From the NCBI RefSeq assembly GCF_039535785.1, contig NZ_BAAAXV010000001.1, positions 434,001-498,000 of the forward strand: 64,000 nucleotides of DNA, read 5' to 3'. Shown here one piece after another: positions 8,236 to 16,436 of this stretch. The translations under genes were made by a program, and so were the position numbers. Positions within the stretch are counted from its first letter, which is position 1; the number at the start of each line of letters is the position of its first letter. This stretch comes from Nonomuraea helvata. Lineage in GTDB: Bacteria; Actinomycetota; Actinomycetes; Streptosporangiales; Streptosporangiaceae. The notes under the pieces were generated by a model. It saw only the letters and a program-made list of their open reading frames with translations. It did no database searches and was not told where the DNA came from.

Positions 8236-9977
8236 CAGAGCTCTCTCCTCAGGTGGAGGGTGAACCCGCCGTTGGGGGGGACGGCGAGGTCGAGCTTGCC
8301 CCCGGCGGAGACGGTGACCGTCTCGGCGAGGATCCGGTCGCCCGGGGCGTCCCGGTAGATCTCGGCCGCCCACTCCCCTTGGTCGAGGAAGTCGAGCGGC
8401 ACGGTGAGCGTGCGGGCCTCGCCCGACACGCCCGCGCCGACGTACCACTCGCCGCCGCTCCTCCTGGCCAGCAGGATGTGGTCGGCGGGGTCGCCGGACA
8501 GCAGCCGCGTCTCGTCCCAGGCGGTGGGGACTGCCGACAGCAGCCGCAGTGCCTCCGGCCGGGCCTCGTAGGCCTCGATGCCGTCGGCGAAGTGCTGGAC
8601 GCCGGACTCGAAGATCACCGACAGCGCGAGCTCGAACCCGGCCGAGATCGTGCGCAGGCCGGTGAACGTGCACGGCGTGAAGTCCATCGGGCCCTGCACG
8701 TTGCGGGTGAAGGCCAGCGACAGGTAGTGAGCGGGCTGGTAGAGCGGCTGCTTGCCGGGCTTGGGCTTGATCCACTCGGCGCCCTTGACCGCTTCGGCGG
8801 TCATGAACTGCGGCCAGGTGCGCTCGGTGCCGCGCGGGATGGTGCCGCCGTGGAAGACCACCATGAGCTTCAGCCGGGCGGTGGCGGCCAGGATGGCGTC
8901 GAACCAGCGCATCCGGTCCTGGCCGTCGGACTCGGTGAAGTCGATCTTCACGCCGACCGCGCCCCACTCCTTCCAGAGCGCGAGCTTCTCGCGGTGCTCC
9001 AGCTCGGTGTCCACGTGCTGCCAGTGCGACCAGAGCCAGATGCCGACGCCCTTCTCGGTGGCGTAGGAGATCAGCTCGGGCATCCACTCCTTGTTCCAGC
9101 CCGCGTCGGCCAGCACGTACGGCCAGCCGTTGCGGGCGGCGAAGTCGACCCAGCGCTTCTGGGCGTCCAGGTCACGGGTGGAAGGGCCGTCGGACCACCA
9201 CGACCAGGCGGCGGCGCCGGGCTTGATCCAGGAGGGGTCCTCGACCTCGGACGGCGCCGCGAGGCTGGTGACCAGGTCGCTCTCCACGATCGTGGCCAGG
9301 TCGCCGACGATCAGCGTGCGCCAGGGGGTGGTCAGCGGGCTGGCCGCGGTCACGTACGGGTCGGGCAGGTCGAGCCGGAACGCGTGGCCGTCGAAGCGCA
9401 GGCGGGAGCCGGCGTAGCCGCTGTCCAGGTTCGACTCGGTGACCAGCAGCCAGGAGCCGCCGACCTCGAAGAGCGAGGGGTAGCCGTACAGGATGGGCTC
9501 GGCGTCGGCGACACTGCCGTGGCGGTGGATCTCCTCGTAGTCGCACCGGCCGTTCTCGTACGGGAGCAGCACCGCGCGGGCCGCGCCCGGCACCACGTAC
9601 TCCGAGACCTCCTCCACGACGGTGACCGGCCCCGTCCACGGCACCACGTACCGGTACGCCACGCCGTGCCCGCCGACCCGGATCTGCAGGTCGAGCCGGT
9701 GCGTGCCCTTGGTGAACGACAGCGTCCACTCGCCGGCCTCGTAGCGGTGCTCGCGCCGCTTGCCGATGACCGTCCGATAGGACTCCTCGATCCGCTGCTC
9801 GGACATCCCGGACAGGACGAGCCCTCGGCTCAGGTCCTCGTGCGCGGTCCTGATCCCGAGCCGGGACGGCTCGATCACCACGCGGCCGGCGTGGCGCACC
9901 TCGAGCGTGAGTTCTCCCGCAGGGGATAGGGCGAGCGCTGCTTCCAGGTCCTCGTCGCTGAGCGTCCAGTTCGGCAC
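8235..9977 (-). CDS. GH97 family glycoside hydrolase
   Basis: The 580-residue protein has the three-part GH97 layout: N-terminal beta-sandwich (about 1-240), TIM barrel (about 245-500) and a small C-terminal beta domain. Barrel motifs are AAWSWWSDG, WPYVLADAGW, VGVKIDFTESDGQ, VVFHGGTIPRGTERTWP and QFMTAEAVKGAEW. The Asp in VKIDF at the nucleophile position suggests the retaining, alpha-galactosidase-type branch rather than the inverting alpha-glucosidase branch. No signal peptide is seen, although most GH97 enzymes in Bacteroidetes are periplasmic. GTG 9977 is preceded by GGAGG. It is the first gene of the minus-strand operon, read from a promoter containing a LacI-type palindrome. Confidence 0.85.
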   Translation of the reverse strand: MPNWTLSDEDLEAALALSPAGELTLEVRHAGRVVIEPSRLGIRTAHEDLSRGLVLSGMSEQRIEESYRTVIGKRREHRYEAGEWTLSFTKGTHRLDLQIRVGGHGVAYRYVVPWTGPVTVVEEVSEYVVPGAARAVLLPYENGRCDYEEIHRHGSVADAEPILYGYPSLFEVGGSWLLVTESNLDSGYAGSRLRFDGHAFRLDLPDPYVTAASPLTTPWRTLIVGDLATIVESDLVTSLAAPSEVEDPSWIKPGAAAWSWWSDGPSTRDLDAQKRWVDFAARNGWPYVLADAGWNKEWMPELISYATEKGVGIWLWSHWQHVDTELEHREKLALWKEWGAVGVKIDFTESDGQDRMRWFDAILAATARLKLMVVFHGGTIPRGTERTWPQFMTAEAVKGAEWIKPKPGKQPLYQPAHYLSLAFTRNVQGPMDFTPCTFTGLRTISAGFELALSVIFESGVQHFADGIEAYEARPEALRLLSAVPTAWDETRLLSGDPADHILLARRSGGEWYVGAGVSGEARTLTVPLDFLDQGEWAAEIYRDAPGDRILAETVTVSAGGKLDLAVPPNGGFTLHLRREL

Positions 9978-10088
9978 GATGCCCTCCAGGAGACAAGAGA
10001 TAGGAGGAGTCGATCGCGCCTCACCATCCGCCCATGCGCGCGGCGCGGCGGTCGCCCAAGACGCCCGATACTCCTCACAGTGCGCTAG

Positions 10089-10117
10089 AGACTAGGGTGA
10101 AAGCGCTTTCAATTCAA
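10089..10117 (-). promoter_or_regulatory. GH97 operon promoter
   Basis: TTGAAT (10112-10117) and TAGTCT (10089-10094) are separated by exactly 17 nt on the minus strand. The 17-nt spacer is filled by the 14-bp palindrome at 10098-10111, so a bound repressor would block this promoter. A leader of about 110 nt precedes GTG 9977. Confidence 0.6.
10098..10111. promoter_or_regulatory. LacI-type operator palindrome
   Basis: TGAAAGCGCTTTCA is a perfect 14-bp palindrome with the central CG typical of LacI-family operators. It occupies the spacer of the GH97 promoter and abuts the -35 side of the divergent promoter. No LacI-family gene is present in the window, so the regulator would act from elsewhere. 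Confidence 0.65.
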
Positions 10118-10149
10118 TTCTTGACGAAGTTAATTACCGGGTCTACGGT
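10111..10149 (+). promoter_or_regulatory. promoter of the GH29/ABC operon with shared 27-bp box
   Basis: TTGACG (10121-10126) is followed after 17 nt by TACGGT (10144-10149); ATG 10156 is six nt beyond, so the mRNA is likely leaderless. Positions 10111-10137 repeat 1165-1191 exactly. Confidence 0.6.
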
Positions 10150-10155
10150 ACGGCC

Positions 10156-10620
10156 ATGTCTCACGGACGGCCGTCAGAACAGCCCAGCAGCTCGTCGATA
10201 CATCCGACCTCTGTCGCCCGGCCGGCCGAGTTCCGTGAGCAACGATTCTGGCGGTTCATCCACTGGGGGCTCTACGCGCTCGCCGCCCGGCACGAGTGGG
10301 TCAAGCAGCGCGAGCGCCTCACCGACGAGCAGTACCAGCCGGTGGCGCCGCCCGCGCAGGTGTGGGAGGCCTGCCAGACGCTCAACGGCAGCTGGGGGTT
10401 CGCCTGGCCGTACAAGCATCTACACCTGCCGGGGCTGGCGGGAAAGGTGCGTTACGCGCAAATGCTCAACGACGCCTCGGAGATCCGCATCCTGGTCCCC
10501 GACCCGGCCGTGGACAGCGGCCACACCCGCCTGGGCGCGTTGCCGCCCGGGACCCTGACCCTGCAGCTCCCGGTGCAGCGCCCGGACGTGGCGGTGCCGG
10601 TGATCGAGCTCTTCCTTTGA
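10156..10620 (+). CDS. internally deleted GH29 alpha-L-fucosidase remnant
   Basis: The 154-residue frame joins pieces that lie far apart in a GH29 fucosidase. FREQRFWRFIHWGLYALAARHEWVKQRERL is split below 20 residues here as FRFIHWGLYALAARHEWVK-type, the normal N-terminus of the barrel; QPVAPPAQVWEACQTLNGSW belongs to a mid-to-late barrel segment; and FAWPYKHLHLPGLAG, AQMLNDASEIRIL and LPVQRPDVAVPVIELFL belong to the C-terminal beta domain. A full enzyme has about 420-450 residues. The nucleophile and acid/base regions are gone, so it cannot hydrolyse fucosides, yet no stop or frameshift has accumulated. It is the first gene of the importer operon and is 10 nt from the SBP gene. The family assignment is from recognised motifs. 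Confidence 0.75.
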   Translation: MSHGRPSEQPSSSSIHPTSVARPAEFREQRFWRFIHWGLYALAARHEWVKQRERLTDEQYQPVAPPAQVWEACQTLNGSWGFAWPYKHLHLPGLAGKVRYAQMLNDASEIRILVPDPAVDSGHTRLGALPPGTLTLQLPVQRPDVAVPVIELFL

Positions 10621-10630
10621 GAGGCCCTCC

Positions 10631-12058
10631 ATGGAGATGAACCGTCGCCAGATGCTGGCCCTGGCGGTGGCGGCCGCGACCGCGCCCGTGCTGTCCGCCT
10701 GCGCGGACACCAGGCAGCAGAAGCAGGCCGCGGCGCCGGTCCAGTCCGGCGCCCAGCTGATCGACCCCGACCGGCCAGGCAGCGACGCCTGGCCGTTCGA
10801 GGCGGCCGAGCAGCTCAACAGCTCGCTGACCTGGCCGAAGACGAACGTGGCCGACCCGGCGTCCAAGGTGACGATCACGGTGGCGATGACCACGGACGCC
10901 GTCACCGAGGTGCGCAACGCCCAGTTCGACTTCTTCTTCAAGAAGCGCCATCCGAACATCGAGATCAAGCGCGAGTCGTCGCCCTTCGACCAGTTCCTGA
11001 CGAAGTACATGGCCCAGGCGGCCGGCGGCACGCTCCCCGACGTGCTCTACAACCACTACTCCTGGACGCAGAACCTCATCGCCAACCAGATGCTGCACCC
11101 CGTGGACGAGTACATCGCCAAGACGCCCGAGTTCGACATGGAGGACATCCCCCAGCGCGGGCTCGGCTACTTCAAGCGCGACGGCAAGCTGTACGGCCTG
11201 CCCACCGACATGGCGCCCAAGCTGCTCTTCTACAACAAGGACCTGTTCGACAAGGCCGGACTCGACTATCCGGACGAGAGCTGGACGTTCGACAAGCTCT
11301 TCGAGACGGCCAGGAAGATGACCAGCGGGTCGGGGGCGGGGAAGATCTACGGCTTCTCCCCCATGCCGGTGCCGGCCCCCGACCTCAGCGCCGTCTTCCT
11401 GATGCCGTTCGGCGGCCGGTTCCTGGACGCCTCCGAGTCCAAGGTGCTGATCAACGAGCCCAAAGCCAGGGAGGCCATGGGGCGCTGGCTGGACCTGCTG
11501 CTCAAGGACAAGGCGGTGCCGAGCCTGGCCGAGCTGCAGCTGCTGGAGAAGGTGGACCCGTTCAAGACCGGGCACGCGGCCATGCTGATCAACGGCGCCT
11601 GGCTGATGCTGGAGCTGTCCAAGCAGAAGGCGTTCAAGTGGGGCGCCACGCACGTGCCCAAGGGCCCCGACGGCCGCTTCACCCCGGCCGTGGGCAGCGC
11701 GCTGGTGATGACGGCCGCGTCGAAGAACAAGGACGCCGCCTGGCTCTACATGCACGAGTTCCTGTCGTCCTCGGGCTACAAGTTCCGCCAGATCACCTCG
11801 CCCGCCCGGCAGTCCGCCTGGGACGCCAACGCCAAGGCCGTCGGCATCCCCGCGGAGACGGCGAAGCTGGTCAAGGACGTCCTGGCCGACTACGCCTCCG
11901 ACGACGGCGTGCTGCGGCTGCCGGCCAACAAGAAGGTCGTCGACACGGCCAAGCCCATCTGGGAACGCGCGATGCTCGGCAAGATCAGCGTGGACGACGC
12001 GCTGAAGGAGATCGCCGACAAGGTCACCCCCATACTGGCCGAGAACAAGATCGCATGA
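10631..12058 (+). CDS. sugar ABC transporter substrate-binding lipoprotein
   Basis: The 475-residue product has a lipoprotein signal with twin-Arg-like start (MEMNRRQMLALAVAAATAP) and lipobox LSAC around residue 24, then the type-1 extracellular solute-binding fold (FFFKKRHPNIEIKRE, DVLYNHYSW, GKLYGLPTDMAPKLLFYNKD). It should bind an oligosaccharide outside the cell and deliver it to the two permeases encoded next. An SD-like GAGGCC precedes ATG 10631, and the stop overlaps the next start (ATGA). No ATPase gene is present, so a shared MsiK-type ATPase is expected, as is usual in actinobacteria. Confidence 0.9.
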   Translation: MEMNRRQMLALAVAAATAPVLSACADTRQQKQAAAPVQSGAQLIDPDRPGSDAWPFEAAEQLNSSLTWPKTNVADPASKVTITVAMTTDAVTEVRNAQFDFFFKKRHPNIEIKRESSPFDQFLTKYMAQAAGGTLPDVLYNHYSWTQNLIANQMLHPVDEYIAKTPEFDMEDIPQRGLGYFKRDGKLYGLPTDMAPKLLFYNKDLFDKAGLDYPDESWTFDKLFETARKMTSGSGAGKIYGFSPMPVPAPDLSAVFLMPFGGRFLDASESKVLINEPKAREAMGRWLDLLLKDKAVPSLAELQLLEKVDPFKTGHAAMLINGAWLMLELSKQKAFKWGATHVPKGPDGRFTPAVGSALVMTAASKNKDAAWLYMHEFLSSSGYKFRQITSPARQSAWDANAKAVGIPAETAKLVKDVLADYASDDGVLRLPANKKVVDTAKPIWERAMLGKISVDDALKEIADKVTPILAENKIA

Positions 12059-12954
12059 CCGCCGTCAGCGTTCCCACCCCGCTGGCACGCCGCGAGGCGC
12101 GCCGCTTCCACCTGTTCGTCTCGCCGTGGGTGGTCGGGTTCGTGCTCTTCAGCGCGGGCCCGATCCTCGCCGCCATCGTGCTGAGCTTCATACAGTGGAA
12201 CCTCCTGCAGGCGCCGAAGTGGGTGGGTTTCGCCAACTACGTACGCATGGTCAACGACCCCGAGTTCTGGGAGTCGATCGGCAACACCGTGGAGTACGGC
12301 CTCGGCTCGGTGGCGCTCGGGGTGACGTTCACGTTCCTGCTGGCGCTGCTGCTCAACCAGCCGCTGCGCTTCCAGGGCCTGTTCCGCACCGTGATGTACC
12401 TGCCCTCGGTGGTCTCGGGCCTGGCCACGGCGCTGCTCTGGCTGAACATCCTGCACCCCGACTACGGGCTGATCAACAAGGTGCTGGCGTCGTTCGGCAT
12501 CCAGGGTCCCGGCTGGCTGGCCTCGCAGGAGTGGGCCATCCCCGGGCTCGTGCTGATGAGCGTGTGGGGGGCGGGCAACACGATCGTCATCTACCTGGCC
12601 GGGCTGCAGGGCATCCCGAGGACGCTGTACGAGGCCGCCGAGATCGACGGGGCGGGGTGGTGGCGCCGGTTCTGGAGCGTGACCGTGCCCATGATGTCGC
12701 CGGTCATCTTCTTCAACGTGGTGACCGGGTTCATCGCGGCGCTGCAGAGTTACGTGCTCATCCTCGTCATGACCGAGGGCGGTCCCGGAAACGCGACGAT
12801 GGTGCTGGGGCTCTACATCTACCGGCACGCGTTCGTCTACTTCGACATGGGCTACGCGGCCACGCTGTCGTGGGCGATGTTCGTGCTGGTCATCGCCGTG
12901 ACCGCGATCCAGTTCAGCCTGGCCGGGCGCTGGGTGCACTACGAGTTCAAGTGA
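12055..12954 (+). CDS. sugar ABC transporter permease (MalF/UgpA type)
   Basis: The 299-residue protein has six predicted membrane helices and the cytoplasmic EAA loop EAAEIDGAGWWRRFW near residue 200, which contacts the ATPase. An N-terminal FHLFVSPWVVGFVLFSAGP helix is typical of MalF-type CUT1 permeases. The ATG overlaps the SBP stop by four bases, and the second permease follows after 8 nt, so the three form one transporter. Confidence 0.92.
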   Translation: MTAVSVPTPLARREARRFHLFVSPWVVGFVLFSAGPILAAIVLSFIQWNLLQAPKWVGFANYVRMVNDPEFWESIGNTVEYGLGSVALGVTFTFLLALLLNQPLRFQGLFRTVMYLPSVVSGLATALLWLNILHPDYGLINKVLASFGIQGPGWLASQEWAIPGLVLMSVWGAGNTIVIYLAGLQGIPRTLYEAAEIDGAGWWRRFWSVTVPMMSPVIFFNVVTGFIAALQSYVLILVMTEGGPGNATMVLGLYIYRHAFVYFDMGYAATLSWAMFVLVIAVTAIQFSLAGRWVHYEFK

Positions 12955-12962
12955 GGTCGCCG

Positions 12963-13868
12963 ATGCTCGTCGAGACCGCGGTCAAGCCCGCGCGCCCCAC
13001 CAGGCCGGGCACGTCCCTGACCTCGGAGCAGGCCGAGCGCGTCAGGAGGGTCCGGCGCTCCGGCGCGTACATCCTGCTGGCCATCAGCTCGGCGGTGTTC
13101 CTGCTGCCGTTCCTGTGGATGGTGACGACCTCGCTCAAGTCGGACGCCGCGAACCTGGCCTTCCCGCCGCAGTGGCTGCCCGACTCCTTCAACTTCGACA
13201 ACTACCTCAAGGGCTGGACCGGGTCGCTGCCGTTCAACCGCTTCCTGCTGAACACCATCGTGATCACCGCGCTGTCCATGGCGGGCAACCTGATCTCGTG
13301 CATCCTGCCCGCGTACGCGTTCGCCAGGCTGCGGGCGCGGGCGGCGGGCGTCATGTTCGCGGCGCTGCTGGCGACCATGATGATCCCGCGCGAGATCACG
13401 CTGGTGCCGAAGTTCGTGATGTTCTCCAAGCTCGGCTGGGTCGACACGTACCTGCCGCTGATCGTGCCGGAGTTCTTCGGCGTCGCGCTCTACATCTTCC
13501 TGCTGCGCCAGTTCTTCACCACGATCCCGCAGGAGCTCATCGACGCCGCCCGCATCGACGGGGCCTCGGAGCTGCGCATCCTGTGGAGCGTCATGCTCCC
13601 GCTGGCCAAGCCCGCGATCGCGGCGATCTGCCTGTTCTCCTTCGTCGCCAACTGGAACCAGTACCTGGAGAACTCGATCTATCTGCGGTCGATGGAGAAG
13701 ATCACCCTCGCGCAGGGGCTCGGCATGTTCAACGGTCAGTACGTGACCCAGTACAACCAGATGATGGCCGTCGCGCTGGTGTCAATGCTGCCCATCCTTA
13801 TCATCTTTTTCCTGGCACAGAAGACGTTCATCCGGGGAGTCACGCTCACCGGAATCGCAGGAAGGTAA
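12963..13868 (+). CDS. sugar ABC transporter permease (MalG/UgpE type)
   Basis: The 301-residue product has six helices and the EAA motif IDAARIDGASELRI. GAGG precedes ATG 12963. The last 120 bp (from 13747) are part of a 166-bp direct repeat; within it the codons CTT ATC ATC TTT TTC are poorer in GC than the rest of the gene, suggesting that the 3' end was exchanged by recombination. The stop at 13868 is three nt from an out-of-context copy of the aldo/keto reductase start. Confidence 0.9.
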   Translation: MLVETAVKPARPTRPGTSLTSEQAERVRRVRRSGAYILLAISSAVFLLPFLWMVTTSLKSDAANLAFPPQWLPDSFNFDNYLKGWTGSLPFNRFLLNTIVITALSMAGNLISCILPAYAFARLRARAAGVMFAALLATMMIPREITLVPKFVMFSKLGWVDTYLPLIVPEFFGVALYIFLLRQFFTTIPQELIDAARIDGASELRILWSVMLPLAKPAIAAICLFSFVANWNQYLENSIYLRSMEKITLAQGLGMFNGQYVTQYNQMMAVALVSMLPILIIFFLAQKTFIRGVTLTGIAGR

Positions 13869-13912
13869 TCGTTGGACTACCAACGTCAGCCGCACCGAAG
13901 GTGCGGCCGCAG
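13747..13912 (+). repeat. direct repeat copy 1 flanking the aminotransferase insertion
   Basis: This 166-bp segment contains the last 40 codons of the permease, its stop, and the first 13-14 codons of an aldo/keto reductase starting TTG at 13872. It matches 15256-15421 without gaps, with 9 mismatches (about 95 % identity). Beyond 13912 the reductase sequence is lost, so this copy carries only a reductase stub. Confidence 0.95.
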
Positions 13913-13973
13913 CCACATCGCGACGGCCCGCGTCCGGGGAAGCCTTGTTCCACTGTTCGAGTCTCGAGTTCGC

Positions 13974-15122
13974 TCAGGAGAGCGCGGCGATTCGCGTGAT
14001 GGCTTCGGTGAGCGTCTCTGCCGAGCAGCCGAAGTTCAGCCTGGCGTGGCCGATCCCGGTAGGGCCGTAGCGGTGTCCCGCGTTCAGGGCGACCTTGGCG
14101 GCGGCGAGGATGTGGTCGGTGGGGTCGTCGCCCCAGCCCAGGGCTCGGAAGTCGATCCAGGCCAGAAAGCCTGCCTGCGGTTGTCTGTAGCGGACGTCGG
14201 GGAGCAGCTTCACCAGCAGTTCCTCCAGCAGTTTCCTGTTGTGGTCGAGGACGGACAGGACCTCGGCGAGCCATGGGTCACCGAGGTTGAACGCGGCTAC
14301 CGTGGCGATCACTCCGAGGTGTCCGGTGCGGTAGAGCGAGTGCGGCGACAGACGGTCGACGTACCGTTTGGGCGCCGGGTCGGCGGTGATGACGGTGGCC
14401 GCTTTGAGTCCGGCCAGGTTCCAGCCCTTGCTGGCCGACAGGAACGAGAATCCCCAACGCCTCGCCTCGTCCGACACCGACAGGAACGGGACGAACTCGG
14501 CCCCAGGGAGGACGAGCGGGGCGTGGATCTCGTCGGAGAGCACGTACACGCCGTACTTGTCGGCCAATCCGGCGAGTGCGACCAGGTCCTCACGCCGGTG
14601 CACGAGGCCGACGGGGTTGTGCGGGTTGCACAGCACGTACGCCGTGACGTGGTCGGCGAACGCGCGTTCCAGGGCGTCCAGGTCGAGCTGCCATCCCTGC
14701 GGTCCTTCGGCCAGCGGCGCCTCGACGACATGGGCTCCTACCTCGCGGATCCACCAGGAGAACGGCTCGTACACCGGTGGGCTGATGGCCACGCGGTCTC
14801 CGGGGCTGACGACGCGGCGCAGGATTTCGACGATGCCGATGCCGACGTCGGTGACGGTCCGCACGTCATCGGGATCGATCTTCCAGTCCCATTCGCGCCG
14901 GGCATAGCGGCTGACCGCGTCGGCAAGGTCGCGGGTTGGTGCCGCGTAGCCGGTGTCGGACCGGTCGACCGCCTCGCGCAGAGCCTTGGCGACCGGTTCG
15001 GCCAGCGGGAAGTCCATCTCCGCGACCGGAAGGGGCAGGACGTCGTCCGGGAAGGTTCGCCATTTCGCGCTCTGGCGCTTCCTCAGTTCGGCGACAGGGG
15101 GAATGGGGAGGGCGCCCGTCAT
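13974..15122 (-). CDS. PatB/MalY-type PLP-dependent aminotransferase (probable C-S lyase)
   Basis: The 382-residue fold-type I enzyme shows LPLPVAEMDFPLAEPV near the N-terminus, CNPHNPVG, SDEIHAPLV and the PLP-lysine motif SASKGWNLAG, followed by the Arg-containing HARLNFGCS near the C-terminus. This pattern is the MalY/PatB group, which cleaves cystathionine-like C-S bonds or transaminates. ATG 15122 gives the usual family length; a longer frame to 15218 would start in the intergenic part. It is read against its neighbours, and lies inside a permease-reductase operon between two 166-bp direct repeats, so it is an insertion. A regulatory role, as for MalY on sugar genes, is possible but unsupported. 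Confidence 0.85.
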   Translation of the reverse strand: MTGALPIPPVAELRKRQSAKWRTFPDDVLPLPVAEMDFPLAEPVAKALREAVDRSDTGYAAPTRDLADAVSRYARREWDWKIDPDDVRTVTDVGIGIVEILRRVVSPGDRVAISPPVYEPFSWWIREVGAHVVEAPLAEGPQGWQLDLDALERAFADHVTAYVLCNPHNPVGLVHRREDLVALAGLADKYGVYVLSDEIHAPLVLPGAEFVPFLSVSDEARRWGFSFLSASKGWNLAGLKAATVITADPAPKRYVDRLSPHSLYRTGHLGVIATVAAFNLGDPWLAEVLSVLDHNRKLLEELLVKLLPDVRYRQPQAGFLAWIDFRALGWGDDPTDHILAAAKVALNAGHRYGPTGIGHARLNFGCSAETLTEAITRIAALS

Positions 15123-15255
15123 CGAGGCCGCCGGGGTGTTCCAAAAACCTGGTCTCGTGTCACCCCTCGATGATCGGTGCCGCAGCAGTCGTCCCGCTTC
15201 CGAGATAAAGCCAGACAATGTCGTAAATCCGCCAAGCGTCAGCGCCCTCGATGCT
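15123..15255. other. right part of the inserted segment, non-coding
   Basis: This 133-bp stretch lies between the aminotransferase start and the second direct repeat. It is less GC-rich than its surroundings, should hold the aminotransferase promoter on the minus strand, and contains no recognised terminal inverted repeat or integrase site. Confidence 0.4.
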
Positions 15256-15421
15256 CCCAGTGGAACCAGATGATGACTGTCGCGCTAGTGTCAATTTTGC
15301 CCATCCTTATCATCTTTTTCCTGGCACAGAAGACGTTCATCCGGGGAGTCACGCTCACCGGAATCGCAGGAAGGTAATCGTTGGACTACGAACGTCAGCC
15401 GTACCGAAGGTGCGGCCGCAG
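15256..15421 (+). repeat. direct repeat copy 2 flanking the aminotransferase insertion
   Basis: This copy matches 13747-13912. It carries an orphan permease tail (NQMMTVALVSILPILIIFF to the stop at 15377) and runs straight into the complete aldo/keto reductase gene. Each repeat thus keeps one intact gene and one stub. Confidence 0.95.
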
Positions 15422-16355
15422 TGGCCTTCTCCTCCCCGCCGTGTCGCTCGGCCTGTGGCACAACTTCGGCGGCGGCAAATCTCTCGACAGCCAGCGCGCC
15501 ATCTTCAACAAGGCGCTCGACCTCGGCATCACGCACTTCGACATCGCCGACCGCTACGGCCCGCCGCTCGGCGCCGCGGAGGAGACGTTCAACCGGCTGC
15601 TGCCACGGTCGCTGCGCGACGAGGTGGTCGTCACCACCAAGGGCAGCAACCCGATGTGGGACGGCCCGTACGGCAAGGGCAACTCACGCAAGCACCTGCT
15701 CGCCACGCTCGAGCGGTCGCTGGGGCGGCTCGGCCTCGACTACGTGGACATCTTCTACCTGCACCGCGACGACGAGGACACGCCGCTGGAAGAGCAGGCG
15801 GCCACGCTCGACCACATGGTCCGCACGGGGCGCGCCCTGTACGTGGGCGTGTCCAACTTCTCGCCCGAGCGCACCGCGCAGATCGCCCGGCTGCTGCGCG
15901 ACCTCGGCACCCCGCTGCTGATCCACCAGCCCTCCTACTCGCTGCTCAAGCGGCAGATCGAGCGCGGCCTGCTGGGCGTGCTCGAGCAGGAGGGCGTCGG
16001 CTGCGTGGTCTACTCGCCGCTGGCCCAGGGCCTGCTCACCGACCGCTACCTCGAGGGCATCCCCGCCGACTCGCGGGCAGCGGAAGGGCGCTTCCTCACG
16101 CCCGACCGGGTCACGCCTGAGGTGCTGACGTTCGTGCGGGCGCTCGCGGAGCTGGCCTCCTCCCGCGGGCAGACGGTGGCCCAGCTCTCCCTGGCCTGGG
16201 CGCTCAGGGACCCGCGCATCACCTCGGTACTGGTCGGCGCCTCCAGCCCCGAGCAGCTCGAGGCGAACGTGGCCGCCGTGGACCGGCTCGACTTCACCGA
16301 GGACGAGCTGGCGACCATCGACCGCGCCGCCAAGGAGGCGGGCATCGAGGCATAG
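15381..16355 (+). CDS. aldo/keto reductase
   Basis: The 324-residue protein starts at TTG 15381, preceded by AGGAAGG at proper spacing. It has the AKR (beta/alpha)8 motifs: FDIADRYGPPLGAAEE with the catalytic Asp/Tyr pair, the Lys in VVTTKGS, DIFYLHRDD with the catalytic His, YVGVSNFS, and a C-terminal NADPH-binding stretch SVLVGASSPEQL. It resembles the YghZ/potassium-channel-beta group that reduces sugar aldehydes. Originally it was probably the fourth gene of the importer operon (three nt after the permease stop); now an antisense gene lies between, so its transcription may depend on read-through or a new promoter. Confidence 0.88.
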   Translation: MDYERQPYRRCGRSGLLLPAVSLGLWHNFGGGKSLDSQRAIFNKALDLGITHFDIADRYGPPLGAAEETFNRLLPRSLRDEVVVTTKGSNPMWDGPYGKGNSRKHLLATLERSLGRLGLDYVDIFYLHRDDEDTPLEEQAATLDHMVRTGRALYVGVSNFSPERTAQIARLLRDLGTPLLIHQPSYSLLKRQIERGLLGVLEQEGVGCVVYSPLAQGLLTDRYLEGIPADSRAAEGRFLTPDRVTPEVLTFVRALAELASSRGQTVAQLSLAWALRDPRITSVLVGASSPEQLEANVAAVDRLDFTEDELATIDRAAKEAGIEA

Positions 16356-16436
16356 GCCCTCTCCCCCGTAACAGGCAGGACCTCCGCTCCTCACGGGGAG
16401 CCGCCGCTGCCCAGGCGACCGGCACGATCGTGGCAT

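Noticed and set aside
13747..15421. Insertion sequence or transposon
   Set aside because: No transposase or integrase, no terminal inverted repeats and no short target duplication; the flanks are 166-bp copies of the host operon.
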